Assembly: GCF_000143415.4 (NCBI RefSeq)
Contig: NW_003314262.1
Location: 4,651,131-4,715,130 of the forward strand
Source of the DNA: Selaginella moellendorffii
Lineage: Eukaryota; Streptophyta; Lycopodiopsida; Selaginellales; Selaginellaceae
Reading direction: 5' to 3'
DNA: 64,000 bases
The first letter of the stretch is position 1, and every line of letters starts with the position of its first letter. This document shows positions 22,924 to 32,529 of this stretch, piece by piece. The position numbers and the translations under genes were made by a program. A model generated the notes under the pieces. The model had not been told where the DNA came from. It was given only the letters and a program-made list of their open reading frames with translations, and ran no database searches.

Positions 22924-23161
22924 TTAACCTGTCACTCTTCCAAAGCCGAGACTCCAGATTGTTCCACTCTCCTGAACACCAAACAAGCATCGTTTAGACT
23001 CTTATACATGGTCCTGAGGAAACTACATCACTTACCATGGTTGCCAAGAGGCCTCGAAGATTGTCACCAGAGTGATCCACTCCTCTCGCTACATTCGCTG
23101 GAGCCGGATCCTTGATAGAACTTGTACTTGCAGAGAAGGACATCTTCTCGGGGTTGAGCAT
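22924..23161 (-). pseudogene. shortened copy of the neighbouring uncharacterised gene
   Basis: Reading MLNPEKMSFSASTSSIKD, then VDHSGDNLRGLLATM, then a GT-AG intron and ESGTIWSLGFGRVTG with a TAA at 22924. The same pieces occur, longer, in the copy at 23.4-23.8 kb (DHSGDSLRGVLATK and WSLGFGRVTGYGGPS). The product would be only about 57 residues, so a truncated duplicate is likely. No known family recognised. Confidence 0.35.
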
Positions 23162-23225
23162 TTTTTTTTTCTCCCTCTTCCGCTCCTCTACCAGAAAAGG
23201 AAAGAAAACTATACAGTGCCGGATA
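22925..23225. repeat. direct repeat, copy 1
   Basis: It shares long blocks with 23519-23850, including CACTCTTCCAAAGCCGAGAC, CACCAGAGTGATCC and CTTCTCGGGGTTGAGCATTT, interrupted by small indels. This is a local tandem duplication that includes the last exons of the uncharacterised gene. Confidence 0.8.
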
Positions 23226-23460
23226 TCTGGAACACAAACAAGCATCATTTAGACTGAGTCTCAAACTTCCCATACATGATAAAAATGCTACTCATAATCT
23301 CGATGCGTCAAGTGACCAAGATCACCAAGCAGCATAACAGTTGACTGCCGAAGATCCCATCGCCAACATGCCGTTTCATCTGGACTGGAGATGCTTTCTC
23401 GCTGCTTGCAAGGCTGATCCCAACGTTGGCTGGAGTTTTGGAGCTGAATCCTGGCCATCC

Positions 23461-24400
23461 TCATGCATCATCCTTGACAAAGAGATGCCCAAGAGACAGT
23501 GAGGGTCCTCCATATCCTGTCACTCTTCCAAAGCCGAGACTCCAGAGGTCTACACTGGTTCCACTCTTCTGGAAACCAAGCAAGCATCGTTCAGACTCTC
23601 ACACTTTTGATACATGGTCCTAAGAAAAGCGTGAATTCTCTTACTATGTTCTTAGTTGCCAAGACGCCTCGAAGACTGTCACCAGAGTGATCCGGTACAT
23701 TCGCTGGAAGAGCCAGATCACGAGCTTTCCTTGAAAGACCTGTTAGGAAACTTGTGATGCAATACTTGCAAAGAACGAGCTTACGAGCTTCTCGGGGTTG
23801 AGCATTTTTGTCTCCTCTCCCGGTCCTCTACCAGAAAAAAATTGTACACAAGCTTACGGGGACAGTTTGGAGATGGCTTTGGTCGCCTGCCCGAAAAGGA
23901 TTTAGAAATGCATGTACAGTTGTTCTACATACCTTTAGAAAGGAAGGAGTTTTTGAGGATCCATCTGATAAGAAAGCAGATGAAAGCAATTGTTGAAGAC
24001 TTTTCACCTTAGGCAGGAGAACCATTTCGCGAGCTCATCTGGATGAAGCAAAAGCATCCTGCGAAGTTGCGCCAACCATGCCTGAGAGTGAACCAGACAA
24101 AACGAATGTAAGGGAAAAAAAATTGGAGAAAAGAGAGAAAACTTCTACCTCGGACCATGACTTGCGAATGGCTGGTACCTGGAAAGCCTGGGAAAGAAGA
24201 GAAACAAAAGAACAAGCCTTTCAACTAAACGCAAACGTGAGAAGACCCGCAAAGGATTTCCGCCCCGGTAAATCGATCTACATTGGCATCCTTCGCAGAA
24301 AGAATCTATACAAGAGTGTCATCCGACTCAAATCGCGTCATCAAAAACAGAAAGAAAGAAGGAACGAAAGGAAGAAGTAAAAACTGATCGCTCGCTTCGT
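23461..24400 (-). CDS. uncharacterised multi-exon gene (model tentative)
   Basis: Several short minus-strand coding pieces are bounded by good splice signals. AFQVPAIRKSWSE (around 24185-24150) splices in frame to AWLAQLRRMLLLHPDELAKW (around 24075-24010). Further pieces follow: NSFLSK, ATKAISKLSP, LSRKARDLALPANVPDHSGD (near 23.7 kb). A last exon KSGTSVDLWSLGFGRVTGYG ends LFVKDDA with a TGA at 23461. I do not recognise the protein. The 5' end is not determined, and the middle exons change frame in ways I cannot settle by eye. A related truncated copy lies just downstream at 22.9-23.2 kb. Confidence 0.35.
23519..23850. repeat. direct repeat, copy 2
   Basis: Partner of 22925-23225 in the same orientation. 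It contains the longer and presumably parental reading frame. Confidence 0.8.
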
Positions 24401-24486
24401 TGTCACAGCCAGGCCGCTTCGCCGGCAGCTCTTGCTTGCTTGCGCTTCCGCTGCGGATCACACCGTCTATTGCTCCGCAAATCCAT

Positions 24487-24864
24487 CTAAGGATCTTCGT
24501 TCGGGATCATCACCAATGGGCATAGCGAGAACTTGCAGCCGTTCTTCGGGATCTTCCACGACCCCACGGTGTCAATGGCGCGATCAAAGGACACAATGCT
24601 GCGGTCGAACGACGCGACACCTCTGTCAAAAGAAGCCGCGACTTTGTCCACGCCTTTGTCGAAGGACAGAGTGATCTTCTCGATGCCTTTGTCGAAGGAC
24701 AGAGCGATCTTATCTCCCACCTCAGAAGCAGTGCGACTAGCCTCCGAGATCGACTTGGCCAGCTGAGACTCCGATCTTCCGAGCATATATCCCGCTGCCG
24801 CCCCGGCCACCGCTGCTCCGACGATTCCCAGCCCTAGCGAGACAACATCCCTGTCCCTCGCCAT
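24487..24864 (-). CDS. small membrane-anchored protein with SFDKG-type repeats
   Basis: Intron-less frame of 125 codons starting MARDRDVVSLGLG. The N-terminal GIVGAAVAGAAAGYMLG is a Gly/Ala-rich membrane helix with glycine-zipper spacing. Five short units follow: SFDKGIEKITL, SFDKGVDKVAA, SFDRGVA, SFDRSIV and SFDRAID. They look like an amphipathic helix repeated in register. The protein ends SLCPLVMIPNEDP. An in-frame ATG seven codons further up is possible. I do not recognise a named family. The telo-box-like AACCCTAAG lies just upstream. Confidence 0.6.
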   Translation of the reverse strand: MARDRDVVSLGLGIVGAAVAGAAAGYMLGRSESQLAKSISEASRTASEVGDKIALSFDKGIEKITLSFDKGVDKVAASFDRGVASFDRSIVSFDRAIDTVGSWKIPKNGCKFSLCPLVMIPNEDP

Positions 24865-25084
24865 AGCTGAAAACCCTAAGCTCACGCCAAAAGCCTCCTT
24901 TGATTAAAAAAGGGTTAAAATGCCCCAGGAATAAAAGTTTCATGTGACCGTTTGGATCGGACGGCTACAAATGGAACCCTAGGATTTCGTCAATGTGACA
25001 TTGGCGCTCGCTCACACCGTCTTCTTTGCAATGGTCGCTGTTTGTAGGAAAGATGGAAGCTAGCCGAATCTTCTTTCGATCAAT

Positions 25085-25330
25085 GGGCCAAGGCTTTGGT
25101 ACACTTCTCCAAACACCAGAATGAGCTTCCAACGGATTAATCTAGATTGGCTTTCTCGCTGCTTGCAAGGCTGATTCACAAAATTGAGCATTTCTTTTAT
25201 TCTCCTCTTCCGGATCCCTAAAGAATTTACATATGGCATCTAAAGTTCTTCAAATCACATCGAGAAAGGAGACAGCTTCAATGAACCTATCTGATAAGAA
25301 AGAAGTATCAGACATTGATTAAGAGAAAAT
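25085..25330. repeat. weaker third copy of the same local repeat
   Basis: CTTTCTCGCTGCTTGCAAGG and TTGAGCATTTCTTTTATTCT resemble stretches near 23390 and 23150-23180. ATCTGATAAGAAAG matches 23960. The order is shuffled and shortened, so this is an older fragment on the far side of the 24.5-24.9 kb gene. Confidence 0.5.
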
Positions 25331-25446
25331 TTACCTCCTTTGACTTAATTTCAAACGAGCCCTAAATCCATTTATTTTAGAATGAGCATATTTTCTTTCA
25401 AACGAATAAACGATTAGCCTTTATTTTAGATCAAGTATATTCCCTT

Positions 25447-26677
25447 TCAAACTGCGGTGCTCTTGAGCAGCAACGCCTCCACTGTGAGCCCCGGCCCAAA
25501 GCAAAGCATGATGCCCCAATCGCATCCCTCGCCGGTGCTCCTCATGCCCGCCCGCGTCGATCCCTTCCTCATCTCCTCCAGCACGAACAGCACCGACGAG
25601 CTCGACATGTTTCCAAAGTCCGCCAGCACCTGGCGCGTCGCGCGCATCTTCTCCTCGTCCAGCTGCAGCCTCGCCACCATCTGATCCAGGATCGCGGGGC
25701 CTCCCGGATGCACCACCCAGAAGAGATCGTTGTAGCTCGCCACCCCCGCGCGATCCAGCATCCCCCCAAGCACCTTGCCCAGGTTCTTGGCAATGATCCC
25801 AGGGACGTCCTTGAGGAGGTGGAAGACGAGGCCGCACTCGCGGAGGTGTCCCAGGATCGCCCCATCGCTCTCGGGAAGGACCGTCTGGATTGCCGAGTGG
25901 ATCTCGAACAGGGGCTTCTCGATCCCCGGCCTGGGATCCGCGCCGACGATGAGCGCCGCGGCGCCATCGCCAAACAGCGCGGATCCGACGAGCCCGTCCA
26001 GGTGCTTGTCCGACGGCGCGCGAAAGGTGACGGCGGTGATCTCGCTGCACGCGACCAGCACCCGCGCGTTCTCGTTGTTCTCCGCGAGGTCCTTGGCGAT
26101 GCGCAGCACCGTGCCGCCGGCGAAGCAGCCCTGCTGGTAGATCATCACGCGCTTCACGCTGGGGCGGAGGCCCAGGAGCTTGAGGAGCTGGAAATCGGCG
26201 CCCGGCATGTCGATGCTGCTGGTGGTGCCCAGGACGAGGTGCGTGATGGCCGACTTGGGCTGCCCCCATTCCGCGATCGCGGCGCTCGCTGCCTCCTTGG
26301 CCAGCATGGGCACCTCGCGCACGCCGATCTCCTGCCGGGCATCCAGTGATGCGCCCATGTAGCTGCAGATCTCTGGGTTCTTTTCGAGTATCTCGCTGGT
26401 GAGATAGAAGTGGCGCTTCTTGATTCCAGATCGATCGCCTGGAAGAGATCCAACTAAAGTTAGAGAAACAGCAAATGCCCAAAGCGCGCGCATTTGTGAT
26501 CAAAAGGCGAGGCAAAATCTTACAGATTCTTTGGAACTTTTGCATCATCTCGGGCTTGTCAGTGGATTTGGTCGCACGGAAGAAGTACTCGGGGTAGCTG
26601 CTCTGGGGGAAGGATGTGGGCGGTACGGCGGTGCCAATGGCGAGTACGTTTGCCACTCCATTGGGCTTGCGAGCCAT
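25447..26677 (-). CDS. type III polyketide synthase, chalcone synthase-like
   Basis: Two exons give about 390 residues, the usual length. Exon 1 begins [20 protein letters not shown]. The single intron splits a Cys codon ([17 protein letters not shown]), which is the conserved intron site of the CHS family. The catalytic triad is present: Cys in [14 protein letters not shown], His in [13 protein letters not shown], Asn in [19 protein letters not shown] and [12 protein letters not shown] keep the active-site threonines. The C-terminal loop usually read as GFGPG is CFGPGLTVE here, and FRGPSDTHLD reads [10 protein letters not shown]. It condenses malonyl-CoA on a CoA-bound starter. Whether the product is naringenin chalcone or something else cannot be said. 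Confidence 0.92.
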
Positions 26678-26786
26678 TGATGATCTTCTCCCGAGCTAAA
26701 GAAGAAGCAAACAACCAAGCACTCAAATGGAGCAATCAAAGCGAAGGGAAGTGAGATGTAAGGAAACATGCCTGGAAACATTGTGC

Positions 26787-26797
26787 TTATATATAAC
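26787..26797 (-). promoter_or_regulatory. TATA box of the polyketide synthase gene
   Basis: TATATATAAG on the minus strand about 115 bp upstream of the ATG at 26677, a normal distance for a plant promoter with a short leader. Confidence 0.5.
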
Positions 26798-27040
26798 TTG
26801 TAGCGATTGACCATCACCTAACAATGTAAACACGATCCCAGCCCTAGTTTTCACTCCTGGTCTCTTGGAACTCTTGGAAGAGGGATGAGTGTACTTATGA
26901 TTGGAACTGGGGACTCTTTCTGTGGAGTGGTGTTGTCACCAAGAGTGTGCCTTTGATTTGCGTATGTGGGTGTGTGTGTGTGGTGTTTGTACTTCAATAG
27001 AAGCGCTGAGAAAATGTAAGGTTACCTAGGAGACCATTAA

Positions 27041-27124
27041 AAGTACGTGGTCGGAGTCGAACCCACGACAAAGAGGTTAAAAGCCACTGTTTAGACAGAA
27101 TCGAACCGCCAATGCACGATTGGG
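27041..27124 (-). repeat. tRNA-derived remnants next to tRNA-Lys
   Basis: On the minus strand GTGGCTTTTAACC and GTCGTGGGTTCGA reproduce the anticodon arm and T arm of the neighbouring tRNA-Lys, with the 5' half missing. A second T-arm-like piece (GGTTCGATTC) lies between the two. No acceptor pairing is possible, so these are pseudogene fragments. Confidence 0.7.
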
Positions 27125-27197
27125 CGCCGTCTGTGGGGATCGAACCCACGACCACGTGGTTAAAAGCCACGCGCTCTACCGGCTGAGCTAAGACGGC
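27125..27197 (-). tRNA. tRNA-Lys(TTT)
   Basis: 73-nt cloverleaf. GCCGTCT pairs with AGACGGC and discriminator G follows. D arm GCTCAGCCGGTAGAGC. Anticodon arm GTGGC-TTTTAAC-type loop with anticodon TTT. T arm GTGGGTTCGATCCCCAC. CCA is not encoded. Confidence 0.95.
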
Positions 27198-27271
27198 TGT
27201 TCGTGAGGTTGTGCCTTGTGTGCTAGATTTTTTCTAGGCGGCAAAGCGGTGTTTTGTATCTTAGGGTTTAT

Positions 27272-27291
27272 CCGATCGCGATTGCGATCGG
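27272..27291. other. perfect 8-bp inverted repeat beside a telo-box
   Basis: CCGATCGC and GCGATCGG flank a 4-base loop. Just before it, at 27261-27270, lies TTAGGGTTTA, a telo-box in reverse orientation. It sits in the spacer between tRNA-Lys and the ABC transporter; no function is shown. Confidence 0.5.
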
Positions 27292-27681
27292 GCGCCGATC
27301 GCTCATCGATTCAAAGTTCTTGCAAGATGGGATGGGAAAAAATGCGAGGATTTTTTTTCCCTCCTTGCAGCTAAGTCCCCTTTCCAAGTTCTTTCCCACT
27401 CTCGTTCTTCGCAAGTTCTTTTTGTGATTGCTCTTTTTGTTCACTCTCGCGCAAAAGTAGAGATTGGTCCCCTTCTACTTTTTTTTTTATATTTTGCTGT
27501 CTAACGTTGACAGTTGTCTATAGGGGTGATATTCGTCAAAGATCTCTCCATGCCAACGTCTGCTTGGCGCGATTTTCCCTCTCCCCTGTGAATAGAAGAG
27601 GGAGAGTAGCGCCCGTGGAACCGCGCTACTTATAACAACGAGGACGCAGCCATGAGGTATATTCCCGAGCATGGCCACCCT

Positions 27682-27688
27682 TTTATAA
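27682..27688 (+). promoter_or_regulatory. TATA box of the ABC transporter gene
   Basis: TTTATAAAG lies about 45 bp upstream of the ATG at 27732, implying a leader of only about 15-20 nt if it is used. Confidence 0.45.
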
Positions 27689-27731
27689 AGCTAGACATTT
27701 CTTTTAGGGGCGGTGGAGGAGAGGAGGAGCG

Positions 27732-30700
27732 ATGGCGGAGGCCTCGGGCCTTGGACCCTGGGAGCTGGGCGGCGATTCCAATTTCGAGAAGCGGCATGGC
27801 GGGCGGCGATCCTGGCGCGATGACGATGGCAGCGGCGGCTCCGCTTTTGGCGAGCGGGCTGCCGATGATGATCTACTCTGGGCCGCGTTGGAAAAGCTGC
27901 CGACGTATCGCCGCCTGCGCACGGCATTCTTGGAGGAAATCGAGGGTCAAGAAGGTAAGAGCGGTCCTTCTTGCGATTTCTTGATCGAAATCCTGGTCGA
28001 TGGATCGCTTTCTCGCGATATTTCGACCGAATTCTTGCGCGATCGGTCCCTTCTGATCGAAATCTGTGTGATCTGGCAGGAGGCGCGGGGCAAGATCACG
28101 CGGACAAGAGGCTGTACGTGGATGTGAGCTCGCTTAGCACGCAGGAGCGGCAAAGAATCCTCGAGAAGGCGTTTGCTACCACGGAGCAGGACAACGAGCG
28201 GCTGGTGGCGAGGCTGCGCGAGAGGATTCAAGCCGTCGGCGTGCAAATCCCACGGATCGAGGTGAGGTTTTCCAGCCTCTGCATCGCTGCCAATGCATAC
28301 GTCGGCTCCCGGGCTCTGCCGACGCTCTTCAACTTCGTCAGGAACTTGGCCGAAGGATTTCTCTCAGTCTCTGGCATTCTTGCTTCCAAGAAGCGAGAGA
28401 TTCAGATCCTCAAGGACGTGAGTGGGGTGGTGAAGCCGGGAAGAATGATGCTGTTGCTGGGGCCGCCGGGGTCTGGAAAGTCGACGCTCTTGCGAGCTCT
28501 AGCAGGAAAGCTGGATCCAAGCCTCAAGACATCGGGCTCCATCACCTACAATGGACACAGCTTCCAGGACTTTGAAGCTCGCAGAACCGCGTCTTACATC
28601 AGCCAGGATGACAACCATATCGGAGAGCTTACTGTTCGCGAGACTCTCGACTTTGCTGCTCGCTGCCAGGGCGTGGGGTTCACGTATGACATGCTGGTGG
28701 AGCTCGTTCGTCGCGAGAAGGAGGCGCACATAAGGCCGGATCCTTACATCGATGCTTTCATGAAAGCTTGCGCCGTCAAGGGGGCCAAGCACAGTGTCCG
28801 GACGAACTATATCATGAAGATGCTGGGACTGGAAGTGTGTGCCGACACGGTTGTGGGAAGTGATATGCTGAGGGGTGTCTCGGGTGGACAGAAGAAGCGC
28901 GTGACAACCGGGGAGATGATCGTCGGTCCAAAGAAGACGCTCTTGATGGACGAGATCTCCACAGGTTTGGACAGCTCCACGACGTTCCAGATTGTGAAGT
29001 GCGTGAGGAACTTCGTCCATTGCCTGGAAGCGACGGTTTTGATGGCTCTCCTCCAGCCGCCACCGGAAACTTTCGAGCTGTTCGACGACGTCTTGCTGCT
29101 GTCCGAGGGTCATATTGTTTACCTTGGTCCACGAGACAGGATTCTAGAGTTCTTCGAGAGCATGGGATTCAAGTTGCCACCGAGGAAAGCGGTAGCTGAT
29201 TTCCTTCAAGAGGTGACGTCGAAGAAGGACCAGCGGCAGTACTGGTCTGATGACAGCAGGCCTTACAAGTACATCTCGGTGCCTTCCTTTGCAAAGGCAT
29301 TCAAGGACTTTGAAGTTGGTCAAGATCTCAGCATTTATCTCGCAACGCCATACGACAAAGACTCTAGCCACCCCGCAGCTCTGATGAAGACCAAGTACGG
29401 CATTTCAAAGTGGCAGATGTTCAAGGCATGCACGGAGCGAGAGTGGCTGCTGATCAAGCGGAACAGGTTCTTGTACACGTTCAGGACTGCTCAGGTTGCC
29501 TTCATGGCCTTCGTGGCGGGAACACTGTTTCTAAGAACGAGGCTCCATCCGGACAACGCGACAGACGCAAACCTCTACCTGGCGACGCTGTTCTACGCTC
29601 TGGTGCACATGATGTTCAACGGTTTCTCGGAGATGTCTATCACGGTCCTGCGGCTCCCGGTGTTCTACAAACAGAGAGACAACCTCTTCTTCCCAGGCTG
29701 GGCTTTTTCGCTTCCAAACTGGATACTGAGGATTCCCTACTCGATAATAGAGGGGGTCATATGGTCGTGCATCGTCTACTACACGGTCGGGCTTTCTCCA
29801 GAGCCAGGAAGGTTCTTTCGATACATGTTTCTTCTCATACTCATGCACCAGATGGCACTGGCGATGTTTAGATTCATTGGTGCAGTTGGAAGGAACATGA
29901 TCGTGGCCAACACTTTCGGCTCGTTCGGCATCCTTATTGTATTCCTGCTGGGAGGCTTCGTCATCGACAGGACTCACATTCCTGCGTGGTGGATATGGGG
30001 ATACTGGGTTTCGCCACTCTCTTATGCCGAGAACGCACTGGCAGTCAACGAGTTCAGAGCTCCAAGGTGGGGTGACATATATATGGAGATATTGGAGCCT
30101 CGAGGATTGTTTCCGGATACTTACTGGTACTGGATAGGAGTGGTGGTGCTTGTCGGCTACACGCTAGTGCTGCAGCTACTGGGAACTCTGGCCCTTTCGT
30201 ATTTCGATCCAATCCGTAAGCCGCAAGCGGTGGTTATCGAGGAGGTTTTGGAGGCGACGTCAAGTGACGAAGATGGAAAAGGAAAAGACGATGAAGAGTT
30301 TCACGAGGTGGAGATGGAAGTGCTGAATGACCAGGCTAAGGGGATGATTCTACCATTCGAGCCACTGTCCCTCACGTTCCACAACGTGTGTTACTTTGTC
30401 GACATGCCGGCCGAGATGAAAGCTCAAGGCGTGACGGAGGACAGGCTCCAGCTTCTTCGAGATGTTAGCGGTGCTTTCAGGCCTGGTGTTCTTACAGCTC
30501 TTGTTGGAGTCAGTGGAGCCGGGAAGACGACTCTGATGGACGTTCTCGCTGGCCGGAAAACTGGTGGCTACATTGATGGGGATATCAGAATTTCTGGCTT
30601 TCCAAAGGTCCAGAAAACATTCGCAAGGATTTCCGGCTACGTAGAGCAGACAGACATCCACTCGCCTCAGGTGACGGTGTACGAGTCGCTGATATATTCT

Positions 30701-32182
30701 GCCTGGCTTCGTCTCCCGGGAGAAGTTGATGCAGCAACCAGGTACTCGTTCGTGGAAGAGGTGATGGAGCTGGTTGAACTTGGAAGTTTGAGGAACTCGC
30801 TGTTGGGACTTCCAGGGACGTCCGGACTGTCTACCGAGCAGAGAAAGAGGCTGACAATAGCGGTGGAGCTCGTGGCAAATCCTTCCATCATCTTCATGGA
30901 CGAGCCAACCTCGGGTCTGGATGCTCGAGCGGCAGCGATCGTCATGAGAACTGTAAGAAACACGGTGGACACGGGAAGGACAGTTGTGTGCACCATTCAC
31001 CAGCCGAGCATTGATATCTTCGAGTCGTTTGACGAGCTGCTACTGATGAAACGCGGTGGAAGAGCTATATACGTCGGCTCTCTTGGACCACACTCGAAGA
31101 CTATGGTGGACTACTTCGAGGCGATACCCGGAGTCCCCCCCCTGAAAGAAGGCTACAATCCAGCGACATGGATGCTTGAGATCTCCAGTCCAGCAGTGGA
31201 GGCCCGACTCGGCAAAGACTTCGCCGACATCTTCAAGAGCTCGGCCTCGTACCAGAGAACCGAGAGTCTGATTGAGTCACTCAAAGTTCCAGCAGCAGGC
31301 TCGAAGGCCTTGGCTTTCTCCACGGACTATGCGCTGGATACTTGGGGCCAATGCCGAGCTTGCCTGTGGAAGCAGCACTTGACGTATTGGAGGAACCCGT
31401 ACTACAACGTCGTCAGGCTCTTCTTCACGTTCGTCTGCGCTCTGATCTTTGGATCCATCTTCTGGGGGGTGGGAAAGCACCGAGAGACGCAGCAGGACGT
31501 TTTCAACGTGATGGGAGTCCTGTTTGGAGCGGTGGTGTTTTTGGGAGTGAACAACTCGTCCAGCGTCCAGCCGGTGGTGGCCGTCGAGCGAACGGTGTTT
31601 TACCGTGAGCGAGCAGCGGGGATGTACTCGCCTCTCCCGTACGCGTTCGCGCAGGGGGCCATCGAGCTGCCGTATATCCTCGTCCAGACGCTGCTGTACG
31701 GGGTGATCACGTACGCGATGATCCAGTTCGAGCTGTCGCTGGCCAAGTTCTTGTGGTACTTGCTCTTCATGTTCCTCACCTTCGCCTACTTCACCTTCTA
31801 CGGGATGATGGCGGTGGGACTCACTCCCTCGCAGCAGCTAGCGTCGGTGATCTCGTCGGCCTTCTACTCGGTGTGGAACTTGTTCTCGGGATTCTTCATC
31901 CCCAAGAGGAGGATGCCCGCCTGGTGGGTGTGGTTCTACTACATCGATCCGGTCAGCTGGACGCTGTATGGGCTCACGGTGTCGCAGCTCGGGGACGTGG
32001 AAGATGTCATCACTGTTCGTGGCAGCCTTGGCGAGATCAGCGTCAAGAGGTTTCTCAAGGACTACTTTGGCTTCGAGGAGGACTTTGTGGGGGTCTGCGC
32101 TGCGGTCATGCTCGGCTTTGTGATTCTCTTCTGGCTCGTTTTTGCGTTCTCGATCAAGTTTATCAACTTCCAGCGGCGATGA
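27732..32182 (+). CDS. full-size ABCG (pleiotropic drug resistance) transporter, one intron
   Basis: Two exons, 27732-27954 and 28080-32182, give about 1,441 residues. Exon 1 ([14 protein letters not shown] to [14 protein letters not shown]) is the PDR N-terminus. Nucleotide-binding domain 1 has Walker [13 protein letters not shown], signature [10 protein letters not shown] and Walker B TLLMDEIS. The first six-helix membrane block follows, with [20 protein letters not shown]. Domain 2 has [37 protein letters not shown] and [14 protein letters not shown]. The second membrane block has [20 protein letters not shown] and the end reads [13 protein letters not shown]. The order NBD-TMD-NBD-TMD is the ABCG/PDR order. 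It pumps hydrophobic metabolites, hormones or wall precursors at the plasma membrane; the substrate is unknown. Confidence 0.95.
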
Positions 32183-32529
32183 GGTAATGAAAGCTTTAAG
32201 CTCGTTGTGGACGATCTTTGGCTGATTATTTTCTTTCCCTTTAGACAGGATTTACCGAAATCCATAGAGACGAAAGGAGAGGTCAGTAAATTGGATACCA
32301 TACTCAACGTTCATACTTTTGTATGTGACAGGCATAAGCATTTTTTTCCTGCTGTGCGGACTTTCCACTAGAGGTAATGAGAAAGTCACTCTTGTCAGCT
32401 CACTTGCTAATGACGCTCTTAATGTTTGTGAAGCAGGATTTACCGAGCAAATCGATAGCAATGAAAGAAACTCACCAGTCAGTAACCTTCACTGCATTTT
32501 AATGAAAGAACATTTTTGCTGATTCTCCG
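32183..32529. other. convergent intergenic spacer
   Basis: Between the ABC transporter stop and the PPR stop on the opposite strand. It holds both 3' flanks; no gene is seen. Confidence 0.6.

Noticed and set aside
25421-26677. 418-codon minus-strand frame over the polyketide synthase
   Set aside because: It reads through the intron into a wrong, Arg/Gly-rich frame; the spliced two-exon model restores the full enzyme.
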